Of a DNA stretch of 64,000 nt, positions 23,955-34,865 are shown piece after piece. Position numbers and translations under genes: made by a program. The stretch covers positions 282,597-346,596 of the forward strand of contig LLCB01000022.1 of the NCBI GenBank assembly GCA_001414345.1. Direction: 5' to 3'. Position 1 is the first letter of the stretch, and every line of letters begins with the position of its first letter. The notes beneath the pieces were generated by a model. It ran no database searches. It saw nothing but the letters and a program-made list of their open reading frames with translations, and was not told where the DNA came from. This DNA is from Hymenoscyphus infarciens. Taxonomy: Eukaryota; Ascomycota; Leotiomycetes; Helotiales; Helotiaceae.

Positions 23955-26593
23955 ATGGCTACCGCGTCCCCAACCCCAATGGGCTCCTCCCACTTCGGAT
24001 CCCTCTCTAGACGACCTTCTTCACGACAAATCCAATCGTGGAAACAGCCTTCGCGAATACAAACATCGAGGCCCCAGCCTACAGCTGCTGCTGAAAGCCA
24101 TGCGCGAACATATTCCATGGACAGTTCCGACGACGAAATACCGGTTCCCATGGTGCTAAGCGCCTTGACAAATGCTTTACTCAACGATGGAGGACCAACA
24201 GATGCACAGTCACCCCCGAAACCCTCACGAAGAAGCGCGTCTCCCAGCGAGGAGAACAGATTTAGAAGATCGGGAAGCGCTGCTCACGAACGAGTCTCGC
24301 CTGGAATCAAGGCCCATAGCCCATACCCACGAAGAGTTGTGCGATTGAGCAGCGGAACACCCTCCTCTTCCTTTCGCAGATCAGGCTCATACCCAACCGC
24401 CTCCCGAAAGCATATTGAACAACCATCCGCTGTAAAACCCGAAAGCCCAACCGACCTGAACACGCCGGCACAAGTCCCAAGAACAGTCCGATTACCCATA
24501 ACCGCGAATGGCAGCCAGGGATCATTTAGAGGCTCGTCGGGTAAAGTCTCGAGTAGGACAGACTCGGCCGGTCGCAGTGAGCGTGAAGAATCTGCGCCGC
24601 AGGAACATCCAACAACTGTTGCGAGATCACAATTGGCTGCAAGTCAAGGAAGCGTGTCGAGATACGGTTCCTCTACAATTGGGCGAAGGAGACTGGGAGA
24701 GGAGGCCGGGTTACAAAGCTCGATGCGAAATAGACAAGTAACGGGAATGTTGCTTCGTGGTCCAGTACGAAGGGGGAAACGACGGACTGATGACGAAGAA
24801 CAAAGTCCAATGGACGATCAAGAAGAAGGGGTGGACGGGGCTGGGTCGAGCAGTCAGGAACCACAGAGCCAGGAATCACAACAACCGGAGTCGCAGAGTC
24901 AAGATCCGGAATTCACTCAAGATGCAGAGCCAAATCGCGCCTCATTATACTCATCGACTTATAGAGACTTTGCTTCAGGGAGCCCGGTAGCCTCCAGTCG
25001 ACCAGATTCGAAGGATATTCTCAATTCTGTACTCAGATCAAGATCACCTCCACCTCCTACATTAAATAGTGCCGAGAGACTAGCGATACAAACATCAACT
25101 GAGCGACCTCCTCTACAACCCGTGCAACAACCTGCGCAACCTGTTTTCAAAGTCCCTGCTCCACGACCAAATCTACCTTCAGCACACGACCAGGAGAATG
25201 AAGTCCCACCAACATTCAAAAGGAATAAACAAGAGCCCATGGTTTTTGTTGACAAGCTGCAAAAGAAGCCTCTACGGCCCGAGAGTATGGACATGGAAGC
25301 CATTGCCAAACAAATTGCTGCTTCTCCAGCCAGACACCCACTGGCACTTCGAAGTCAAAATACACCACGAAGACCAGCACCACCTCCCCCCAAGATGTCG
25401 ATTCTCGATACTGCGACCAGGACGGCCGGAGCGGCCACCACTTCAGGTGCTGGCGCAAGAAGAAATCGGATAAAGATCAATGGGAAGATTTTCACAAGAC
25501 TGGATGTGATTGGTCGTGGAGGGAGCGCACGAGTGTATCGAGTGATGGCTGAAAACAACGCGATGTTTGCGCTGAAGAAGGTCAATCTCGAGGATGCCGA
25601 TGAATCAGCTGTTATGGGTTTCAAAGGGGAGATCAAGCTGCTCGAGAAGCTGACAGGCGATGATCGAGTAATTCAACTCATTGATTATGAAGTTAACGAC
25701 GACAAAGGAGTTCTCAGTGTAGTAAGTGCTAAATGTTTCAAAGATTTACTTTCTGGTATACTAATAATTCATAGCTTATGGAACTCGGAGAATTGGATTT
25801 GAAAAAGATGTTGGATATCCGAAACAAAAACGAACCACAAAAATTCGACCCAAGTTTCGTGCGGTACTATTGGAAGGAAATGCTGGAGTGTATCCAGGCC
25901 ATCCATCGACACGATATAGTACACTCAGATTTAAAACCCGCAAATTTCGTCCTCGTAAAAGGGCGACTGAAGCTCATTGATTTCGGAATCGCCAATGCCA
26001 TTGAAACCGACGAGACCGTCAATGTGCACCGAGAAAATCAGATCGGGACACCAAATTACATGTCCCCCGAATCCCTCATCGACTTCAACGCTACACCTGA
26101 TCACAGAGGCCATATCCAAAGCAATGCTCCTAGACTAATGAAATTGGGCAAGCCTAGCGATGTCTGGAGTTTAGGATGTATCCTCTATCAATTAACCTAC
26201 GGTCGTCCACCCTTCGATCACATCCAAGGCATGCTTCCTCGTTGTCAAGCAATCATCAACAAGAACTACGCCATCGAATTCCCTGGAATAGGGTCCGGTA
26301 ACGTCCCAGTACCTCCGGGGCTTATCAAGACGATGAAGAAATGTCTGGAGAGAAATCAGTTTAAGAGACCTACTGCTACGGAGCTGTTGATGGACTCGGA
26401 TCCGTTCTTGAATCCGGTTGAGGTTGCGGATGATGCGCTGCCTATGACGGAGGAGTTGCTGGGGAGGATATTGCTTAATGTTGCGGCGAAGATTAAGGAT
26501 CATAGTCCGACGGAGGCGGAATTGCTGAGTCTTTGGCCGCAGGGGTATTTTGATAGACTGAGGAGGAATATGAAGGAGGGGCGGCCGCTGTAG
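23955..26593 (+). CDS. MPS1: dual-specificity spindle checkpoint kinase MPS1/TTK
   Basis: Two exons, 23955-25721 and 25775-26593 (53-bp intron GTAAGT...ATAG), encode 861 residues. Mps1 works at kinetochores in the spindle assembly checkpoint and in spindle-pole-body duplication. The N-terminal 500 residues are Ser/Pro/Arg-rich and disordered, with an SQ-dense patch at about 297-325. The kinase domain starts near 505: glycine loop GRGGSARV at 520, Lys541 in ALKKV, catalytic loop HSDLKPANF with Asp641, DFG at 658 and activation/P+1 segment GTPNYMSPE. The HSD in place of HRD and the DFGIANAI context are characteristic of Mps1. The intron splits the domain between the fourth strand and LMELGELDL. 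The C-terminus LLSLWPQGYFDRLRRN is typical of fungal Mps1 proteins. Confidence 0.94.
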
Positions 26594-28337
26594 CATCTCT
26601 TCTAATGTTTAGTCTTTGCCTCGGGTGGGTTGGTGTTGATAAGAGGGAGGAAAGGAGGGAGATATTGGATAGCTGATTGTAATGACTACCTGTGCAGCTG
26701 TTTGAAAAAAAGAAAAGATCCTTGGTGTTGTTCTTTTAGCGTGTTGCTTGGGGCGTTTTTTTATTTGCCTCTTCCTTTCTTTTTGAGCAGGGGTTATGGT
26801 GGCGTTTGAAACAAAAAGGATATCATTTTTTGGCAGCAGTAGCATGGTTTGTATCGATATACCATTTTTACAGAGGCGGGTTTGGGGGCTTTTTGATAAG
26901 AAATAGATACATGAGATCAATGGAGATTCGGAGACAATTCCAAAAGTCTATCCTTATTTTGCGAGTATGAGTGCTTTCTTATGTCATTTGACTTGCTGCC
27001 TATACGTATATTCTCACAGGATTTCCTCGTAATTTAATTGGAATGATGGGATTCAGTCCCTTGTTTGCTGAGCCACTACTAATCACGGGTTTGTTTGCGA
27101 GATTTCGAGCCTCGAGGGATTTTACGAGTCTTGCATGGTTTCTGGATTCGGTTTGTTGGGGTATGTGATTTAGGAAGGAATCATTGGGAGGCGGGTGCCG
27201 GTTTTTGGGCTTTGGGTTCTTTGTGAGTTGGAGTGTGACTTCTGGGGTTGATGTTGCTTGGTTAGTGAAGTGGTGAGTAAGTTATGAGTTACTGGAGAGT
27301 AAGCTGCCAGAGATAAATAGAAAGGCTCGTAAAGGTGGGTTGAAAGTAGGTGGTATTGTACGTTCTCTAGCTAACTTGAGAGTATATGAGTGCTTATCTA
27401 CTGGTGGTGGGCTAATACCACGTGAGAGGTCTGCCATATTCATTGCCTGTTACTCGCTCCCAACTGACGCTGAAGCGAGATGAGGCTAGTATAAAGCCAC
27501 CTTGTCATCATTCCTCAAATTATTATCCTTATTTGTAGCTCGGTAGAATTAGAGAATCGGGGGGTGTGGTAGAGAATATTCACTTGTTGACTATTAGTCG
27601 AGAAGGCTAAGCAGGTCTCTAGATGATCGATTCTCTCTCTTCTTGGGGAACCTGTTATTTTGGGTTGTTAGCTTTACGCTCAGGAATCATGTCTCTGGTT
27701 ACAAACTTACTTGTAAGTCCTATACAATGGTTCAAGGAGCTAATGAGTTCTACCTTGTCTTTGGCTCTTTTTTTGTCTTATTTTCCGGTGCTGTGCTATG
27801 AAAGTATAATCATTAGCCCCCAAGTACATGATTCCTATGTTGTGTTATCGCATATAGTGTCTCACCAAATATCATCAACGAGAGATCAACCATGGTTTTT
27901 GCACTCTTTAGGGACAGCCGTTCAAGAGCACTACTGGCTGTCTTCTGGTGGTTGTGTTAGTCTACTTTTCAAATTTTGGTTTCTTGACTGATTGGATAGT
28001 GTAGTTCAATATCAAACAATCAAGAAAGAACTATGAAGTGTTTATCGTGATCTTTGGCGATCGAAGTACCATGCGACAAAGAAAGTCATCAAGTCTTGTG
28101 CACTCCGCACAAAGAGCCAGACAACCTCAAAAATTGAAACAAAGGATACAAGAAGCAATAGAGCAAAACAGATCTCACCAGAATACTCTCTTCATACAGA
28201 ACAACTAAGTTTTGGTAAGAATAAAATACACAACTGTCTCGTCCAAAATGAGGCATCGACCACCACTTCCATTCCCCATCACATTCCACTTAGTACTTAC
28301 TCTTATCACTACCCAGAAACCAGAACTAAATCTCAAG
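26594..28337. other. intergenic
   Basis: About 1.7 kb holding the MPS1 3' flank and the leader of the small Cys-rich gene. A 122-codon frame at 27623-27991 is hydrophobic but has no recognisable pattern and was not accepted. Confidence 0.5.
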
Positions 28338-28853
28338 ATGTGCTACTGCAGAAAATTCATCTTCTCTTGCGAACACCTCTCGCACTGGGGTGCGCCCTTG
28401 CGAAAATGTCCGCAGCAGGAAGGCTTCGAGAAAGGCCAAGACGATGAATGCTTCGAGAAATGGAGCCTGCCCGTCGGTACTTACCGTCTGCCGAACGCTT
28501 GTACAGAATGTACTGTTAAACGTAAGGCCGAGGACGAGGAGCGAAATGCACGTATTGAGGAGTGGAAGAAGAGAGACGAGGAGGCGAACAAGCGATGGGA
28601 AGAGGCGGAGGAGAAGAGAAAAGGCACGCTGAGCGCCTTTCAGGTCAAGCTTGCGGAGGCGAAGAAGGGTTTGGAGAAGTTGGAGAAGCCCGAGAAGAGT
28701 GGAGAAGGTAAGTTTCGGAAGTCCTTGAAGAAGGTCGATAGTTCCAAGGACGAAAATTCTGATGACGAAGCTAGTGTGAAGGAGAATGAGAGTTGGGATG
28801 TTGAGGTCGAGATTTTGAGTCGTGGCAGCTCACCTACTGCTCGCTCGCCTTAA
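28338..28853 (+). CDS. small Cys-rich / charged coiled-coil protein, unknown function
   Basis: One exon, 171 residues. The first 58 residues hold seven cysteines and two histidines in a metal-binding-like arrangement: C2, C4, C11, H13, H16, C24, C38, C55, C58. This is followed by a Lys/Glu-rich helix (about 62-130, EERNARIEEWKKRDEEANK, EEAEEKRKGTLSAFQ) and an acidic Ser-rich tail. Small fungal proteins starting with a CxC...C.H pattern like this are common and uncharacterised. An in-frame ATG at 28248 would add 30 residues with a weakly hydrophobic lead. The start at 28338 is preferred because the Cys motif then begins at residue 2, as in similar fungal proteins. No secretion signal follows from that choice. 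A zinc-binding role is inference. Confidence 0.6.
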   Translation: MCYCRKFIFSCEHLSHWGAPLRKCPQQEGFEKGQDDECFEKWSLPVGTYRLPNACTECTVKRKAEDEERNARIEEWKKRDEEANKRWEEAEEKRKGTLSAFQVKLAEAKKGLEKLEKPEKSGEGKFRKSLKKVDSSKDENSDDEASVKENESWDVEVEILSRGSSPTARSP

Positions 28854-29116
28854 GCAAGTCTTGCTTAGCCCTTTACCATTCTCTTTCGTGTTAATTACCT
28901 ACTCGCATTCTACTTCCAAATTCCCCTTACTTTTCTATGGGTATTTTCTTACCTCGATTTTCTTGAAAAGACTCCAAAACTGATCGAGAACTGGTTTGGA
29001 AGACTCAAGTGAGCACAACATACTTCCCCTCTTTCTGGTCAATTATCAATATTATTACAAATCAAACTCTGTCCCACATATCTTTTTGTACCTCTGTAAT
29101 GTAATTCTCCTTAGCT

Positions 29117-29690
29117 TTAAAGAGCAACTGCAAATTCCTTGAAATCGGCATTTTGGATAAAATGTTTACGATAAGAAGCTAAATCTCGTACGTAGCTAAA
29201 TTTTATGCTTCCTTGCTGCAATCCTTCGAGGTCGCTCGGTAACGGCTCGACGCTGATTGGCTGATTCGGGAAATCCTCCCATGTGCGGCGAAGTTCTTGG
29301 ATTGAACTTTGAAACTCCAGACGAACCCCAAATTCAAATTTACCCAATCCATCCATGTCTTCACATGGCCCATCACGCACTCCTGGCCCTTGTGTAGCAG
29401 CTTGCCGTGTTTCGTCAAAGGATTACAGCATCATATCGGGGGTTGCGGGAAAACACTAGACTCCGTGTTGTTGATTCTCCTCCCAGACAAGAATGTTTGG
29501 ATGGAAGCTATCGTGGCCCTACCAATTGCAACGCAACAATGCATCCGAATTCTGACGAGGCTTCGAGATGTTTCAACTCCTGAGGTGCTGAATGTTGTTG
29601 GTGTTGGAGTGTCTGCATTGCAGCTTGCAGCAGGAAACGGCCAAGTCCCTCGCTATCTAGAAGGCAGAGAAACCATCACAACGTCAACAG
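29117..29690 (-). pseudogene. possible remnant of a minus-strand gene
   Basis: Two protein-like stretches lie in compatible order on the minus strand. The upstream one (about 29660-29510) reads GLGRFLLQAAMQTLQ...EFGCIVALQL and is followed by a GTAGGG donor-like site. The downstream one (about 29400-29117) includes KFEFGVRLEFQSSIQELRR and ends at a stop with DFKEFAVAL. No start codon or clean upstream exon was found, and a 168-codon frame overlaps on the plus strand (29309-29815). No family was recognised. It may be a decayed gene, a poorly resolved small gene, or chance. Confidence 0.25.
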
Positions 29691-29976
29691 AAACACTTCG
29701 TTTGACCGGAAATTCCCTGCTGTACGTGGTTCTTGACGTTCATCCGAACACCTTCAGGGTTTCGTCGAGGGGTAGGCGCCATTTTGATAGCCAACCCATG
29801 GACGAATCCTTCTAATTAAGCAATTTGCCATACTTGTGGGTATCTCCCACGGTAAATATCCTGTGGGTCTCTTTCTTGAAACTATTTTGTTGCGTCTTTG
29901 TTTTTCGGGTTTTGTTATAACTTTTCTTTCCATGTTTTTGCGTTGTTTCTTCTTTTCTTAGCCTGGAGTTTCCTCG

Positions 29977-32026
29977 ATGGCGCACGCCAAAATACAATAC
30001 GAAGATGGTTTAGAGCTGGCTCACTATCAATCGTCGGGCAGTGTTTATGGCTCGAAGGGGGCAAATAACAACTATGGGGGAACAGCAGGGAACGACTATG
30101 GAGGGATGCCAGTGAATGAATATGGGGGAATGGAAGCACACGAATACGGAGGAAACACTCGTTCGAATTCGCCGGGTGGTGGATATCCATACCCCGAGGA
30201 CAGCTCAGAGAAATTCCCGTTCAACTCCAAGGTTTACGATGATGGGATGAAGTCGAGATTACACAGGGATCTTAAAACGAGACAAATGTCTATGATAGCA
30301 CTGGGGGGAGCTTTGGGTACAGGTTTGCTCATCAATACGTGCGTGGATGATGGTTGGAACGCAATCTGCTTTTGGCTAATATCCGTTTATAGCGGCCCTT
30401 ATCTTGCTCAGTCTGGTCCTGTTTCGATGATTTTAGGTTATGGGTTAGTAGGGGTTTTGTGTTACTCTGTTATGGCGGGAATGGGAGAAATGGCTGCGTG
30501 GCTTCCACTGGCATCTGGGTTTACGGGTTTTGCTACTCGTTTCGTTGATCCAGCATTGGGGTTTGCAACTGGATGGACGTACTGGTTTGAAGTTGGCGCT
30601 TCCATCATCCTGTTTTAAATTTCTTCTAACACACCCTTAGTATATCGTCACGACCCCAAACAATCTCATCGCATCGACACTGATCATACGCTATTGGTTC
30701 GACAAGCAAGAATATGATGGACCGGGCTCGAATCCTGCCATATATGTTGCCATCTTTCTGGTATCCATAATCGCTATAAATTATTTCGGCGTGGGGGTCT
30801 TTGGCGAATTCGAATTCTGGTTGAGTTCTTCGAAGGTTCTCATCATGCTTGGACTTATCATTTTCACGTTCATCATGGCAGTCTCAGGTGGACCAGCAGC
30901 GAAAGCTCCTGGATTCAAGCATTGGAAAGAGCCTGGTGCATTTGCTCCATACGTAGCGAGTTGGTATTCCTAACCCTGATCTTGGAACATCCAATTGACA
31001 ACGAATCTAGCTGGAGGACTAGGAAAGTTTCTCGGCTTCTGGAATGTGTTATCCTCGGCAGTATTCTCCTTTCTAGGTGCCGAGCTCGTGGGAGTAACTG
31101 TGGGAGAAGCCCAGAACCCACGCAAAGCTATTCCAAAAGCCGTCAAGTTGACATTCTTCCGAATTGTCTTTTTCTATATTGTTCTTATCTTCCTTTTGGG
31201 ATTGAACATTCCATATAACTCACCTCTCTTACTCTCTGCCAATCGAGAAGGAGATCGAACAGTTTCAGCCAGCGCAAGTCCTTTCGTAGTAGCAGCCACC
31301 CTTGCAGGATACAAAGCCATCCCAGATTTCATAAACGTCTGTCTCCTCGTCTTCACATTTTCTGCCGCCAACTCCGACTTATATATCTCAACACGTTCCC
31401 TCTACTCCCTGGCAATCGATGGAAACGCACCTAGAATATTTGCAAGAACCAACGATCGCGGTGTTCCACTCTACGCACTAGGCGTCTCATCTTGCCTAGC
31501 GTTACTGGCATTTATATCCGTAGACGTTGGTTCCTTCGCGACATTTCAGTACTTCGTCTCCCTCGTCACAATCTTCGGAATTCTAACCTGGGTGTCAATT
31601 CTCATCTCACACATCTACTTCGTCCGAGCCCGTCGCGCACAAGCTGTTCCGGATACAGCATTAGCTTATGTCTCACCATTTGGAATAAACGGCTCCTTCA
31701 TTTCGCTTATATTTGCACTCGTTATCCTTTTCTTCAACGGCTTTGCGGATTTCACACCAGATCCCGTTACGGGAGAGAGATTCCGATGGCGAACGTTTAT
31801 CGTGAATTATATCGGTGTGTTTATTTTCCTGGGAATGGTAGTGGGGTACAAGAATATTATGAAATCGAAAATTTCGAATGCACACGAGGCGGACTTGTTT
31901 AGGGGGAAGGCGAAGATTGATGCTGATGAGAATGAGTATCTTGCTAGGGAAGAGAAGAGGTGGAAGGGTCACAAGGAGGAGAGATGGAGGAGGGTGTATA
32001 GGGTTACGCTCGGGAATTTCTTTTAG
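29977..32026 (+). CDS. amino-acid permease (YAT/APC family)
   Basis: Four exons (29977-30338, 30393-30591, 30641-30959, 31011-32026) encode 631 residues. Introns 2 and 3 use GTTGG donors. It is a plasma-membrane amino-acid/proton symporter of the fungal AAP family. Evidence: after a soluble N-terminus, LKTRQMSMIALGGALGTGLLI opens TM1, followed by MGEMAAWLPLASGF, DPALGFATGWTYWF, YFGVGVFGEFEFW, GFKHWKEPGAFAPYV, GKFLGFWNVL and the family signature GAELVGVTVGEAQNPRKAIPKA. Twelve membrane spans can be drawn. The N-terminus contains four YGG-ended repeats (about residues 30-60), an unusual tract. Intron 1 is 54 bp, in frame and stop-free; retention would insert 18 residues after TM1. Substrate unknown; a Dip5-like acidic-amino-acid permease is one possibility. 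Confidence 0.9.
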
Positions 32027-32455
32027 AGACGCTGAACTTTTGGATTCTGAATTCTGTGGGGGCTTATTTTCTCTGGCGTTGGAGCGAGCGAGCGATTTGA
32101 ATTTTCTGTTTGTGTAGATAGATAATGAGTTATGACCAAAAGCAACTGTACGATTAGAAACTGTACCTTACCTGAACCTTGGGGACGTGGAGAATTTTCC
32201 GGGACCACGTAGAAGGGCGTCCCTTTCTCGTCTTACTAAGTTCTAGTAGATATTGCTCGAGTTGCTTACTAAAGTATAGCCTCTATAGCCTCTTTAGAAA
32301 GCTTATTTCGTTGCTTTATAACTATATTAGCTCTCTAACTAAAGACTCTTTTACTAGAGGCTAAAGTAGCTAGAATATATAGATACTTCTAAGCTAATAT
32401 AGATAAAACTAGATAGTTAAGCGTATTAACTTTCACTTAACTTAAAAGTAAGAAT
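32027..32455. other. permease 3' flank passing into AT-rich, RIP-like DNA
   Basis: Normal composition until about 32230, then an abrupt shift to TA-rich sequence with few CA/TG dinucleotides that continues to about 33000. No gene is visible. The shift marks a small island of repeat DNA between live genes. Confidence 0.5.
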
Positions 32456-32463
32456 ATAATAAG
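32456..32463. repeat. target-site duplication ATAATAAG, left copy
   Basis: Identical to 32945-32952 on the other side of the 481-bp inverted-repeat element. Confidence 0.75.
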
Positions 32464-32944
32464 CAGCGTATTAAATAAGTAGAGTAGAGTAGAGTACTAA
32501 CTACTATAGTAGTAGTTACTACTCTACTCTACTTAATACTACTCGAGTACTACTTAAGTAGTACTCGAGTAGTATAGACCGATTTAGACCGACGCTCGGA
32601 GGAGCCGGGCCTAAAATCGATATATATTAAAAGAGCTAGAAGAGCTTAGTAAGAGCTTTCTATAAATATTAAATATTTAGCAAATTTTCTAAGGTTATAT
32701 ATCTTTAGAGATAAAAGAGAGAGATTGATTTTTTATTTAGTTTTATAGAATATACGACTTTTTACTTTAAAAATAATATATTTCTAGCTTATATTTATAT
32801 ATTACTACTATTTATAGACTACTCGAGTAGTACTCGAGTAGTCAAGTATAGCTACTCTACTCTACTTATCTAACTTACTACTTATACTCTACTTACGACT
32901 ACTCGAGTAGTACTCGAGTAGTTAAGTAGTCTATTAATACGCTG
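32464..32944. mobile_element. hAT-like non-autonomous DNA transposon (MITE)
   Basis: A 481-bp element bounded by inverted terminal repeats: CAGCGTATTAA at 32464-32474 and TTAATACGCTG at 32934-32944, with further imperfect pairing inward. It is flanked by a perfect 8-bp direct repeat ATAATAAG at 32456-32463 and 32945-32952. An 8-bp duplication and CAG-starting termini are hallmarks of the hAT superfamily. No transposase frame is present. The interior holds several palindromic ACTCGAGTAGT motifs (about 32525-32575, 32818-32842, 32900-32925), which could be subterminal binding sites, and a short GC-rich patch at 32579-32613. Confidence 0.72.
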
Positions 32945-32952
32945 ATAATAAG
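32945..32952. repeat. target-site duplication ATAATAAG, right copy
   Basis: Matches 32456-32463; supports the exact ends of the hAT-like element. Confidence 0.75.
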
Positions 32953-33807
32953 TTAACTAGTATAGAAACTTAGTATAAATGTGGGGAAGCGTAAGAGGAT
33001 TAGAGTTGATTGCTAAAATAATACAGGAGAAGTCTTAGCCTTACTCCTTTTATATATAGAAGAAGAGTGATACTATACTGTTCTGTAAAATAAAATCAAT
33101 GCTCAAAGAGACAAACTACTGATCAGAAAGCTTCTTTTTGAATCTTTCTAAATTCTCTATTATGCGTCTTTCTTAACTCGTGAAATAATGCTAAGTTCTA
33201 ACATGTTTTGAATTAACGACGCATACACCATCAGATCATGAAAAAAAAAAAGTCTTGGGTAACCTCGAGGAGGAGTTTAGATGTTTGGACTGCTGGATGG
33301 TGATTACTGTATGCTTGGCCAATCCTCTTAGGTCTGTCATAAGCCCTCCTTCCCTCGACTCGGTGCAATGTAGTGGAGACTCCAGATTTCCAATGGTCAC
33401 GTGGCTTACAATTTCCCTTTCGGGCATGGTGTCTATAACTTAAAAATACTTAAATGATATCTTGTATGTTATATCTTCTATTGTATTTAGTTTAAATCAG
33501 TAGAAACAACTAAGAACATTGCCCTGAGTTTATGTTATCACGTGGCTACCCATATTTCTTGGCGGGAGCGGGAAGGCAACCATCCTAAAAATAGCATTGG
33601 CTGCCTTGACTAGCTGAAGCTAATTTGACTTCACAGTGCAACTTAACTACTTAAGCACATGATTTCGCGTTGTATTCGCGTTTCTCTTTCCAATTCAATC
33701 GCGTCTCAATTCTATTCCCCCATCTCCGGTTGATCTGTTCAGTGATTTTTCAGCTTACAATTTCAAACCACTCCCAGCTATCTTCACAATCATACCACAT
33801 TCCTAGG
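32953..33807. other. intergenic, upstream of the 2EXR-type gene
   Basis: The AT-rich island ends near 33010, then normal composition resumes with the presumed promoter and leader of the next gene. A poly-A run lies at 33240-33250. No other gene or RNA was seen. Confidence 0.5.
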
Positions 33808-34865
33808 ATGCCTTCTATCGTCCAGAATAACCTCATTTCTGGCTCTGTTTTGCCGGAATCTAATTCTATGGCATCTGGCGTGCGATATCCCAAACGCAGA
33901 CGGTATCAAGTGTGCTACAACGAGGAAACCAATGATGATATGTTGGATGATGAAGGGACATTTGAACCGCAATCTAAGGTTTGTTGGTTCGATTTTTACA
34001 AAGTGATCTTTAGCTAAAACCACTTAGCGATTCAAGACCCACAAGAAAAACAAACCTCTCCCGAAACACAAAATCTTTCCATTCATGTAAATATCACTCT
34101 TTGAGGCCTTGAAAACATGCTCATAAACTTAGGTCCTTGCCAGCAGAGCTTCGAAACAAGATCTACCAGCTGGCCTTATTTGGGTGCCAACCTGGTCCTA
34201 TCTTCGTTACCAGCATAACAAAATCGCATCGTCGTGTGGCAGTACGCTGTACAGATGACTCCTGTGATCCACAGTACAATCGAAATCGTTGGGGACAACG
34301 CGACCTACGCACCGATGATACTTTCGCGCCCAACATCCTCGCCGTCTCAAAGACCATACATGCAGAATCGGCATCCCTTCTTTATTCCCGGCCCATCATG
34401 GTAGCAGACAACAACGCACTCCTTACCTTTCTCTCACAGATTGGACCACGGCATTCAACCTTGTTACGCGACATCACTATCCTCCATTGGTGTGATTCTC
34501 GTTCTCGCAAATCCATAAATTTCCCCGCAATGGCAATGCTAGCACGAACCACCAATCTCGAGCGCTTGAATATTGCCTGCACCGTAGGATATTTCTCCCC
34601 CCGTTCCCATCACAGCTGGCGTACCGGAAAACCAGTTGAGGTTCCAGTTAGAATTGCTCGGCATGTGTTTAGAGATTGTTATCCCTGGTTTGAATCTGTT
34701 GGCAGAGCGAAAGGTGAGATCTTTGCGGGGATTGATTTACTTGAGTTGAGTGAGGCATCTTTTGTTGAAGCGGTTCGTGTGTTTGGCGAAACTGGAAGAG
34801 CAGAAGAAATGGAGAAACAATTTGGCATTTATCGGAAGGAACTCAGAAGATTGTTGAGCTCTTAA
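33808..34865 (+). CDS. 2EXR/F-box-like fungal protein of unknown function
   Basis: Three exons (33808-33978, 34028-34086, 34133-34865; introns 49 and 46 bp) encode 320 residues. The N-terminus is variable; a basic block RFKTHKKNKPLPKHK in exon 2 precedes FPFMSLPAELRNKIYQLAL, the typical opening of 2EXR and related fungal domains, in which LPxELRxxIYxLAL is conserved. Downstream, FAPNILAVSKTIHAESASLLYS is the second conserved block of this family. The reading therefore depends on splicing exon 2 to exon 3 across a split ATG codon, which works exactly. Such proteins are numerous in filamentous ascomycetes; no reaction or partner is established. The C-terminus is a charged helix (EEMEKQFGIYRKELRRLLSS). 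Confidence 0.75.

Noticed and set aside
27623..27991. 122-codon hydrophobic frame
   Set aside because: No family resemblance, no supporting splice structure; T-rich composition alone explains the hydrophobic residues.
29309..29815. 168-codon plus-strand frame
   Set aside because: The frame begins at TTG and has no recognisable content; the opposite strand shows at least as much protein character. Left undecided, not annotated as a CDS.
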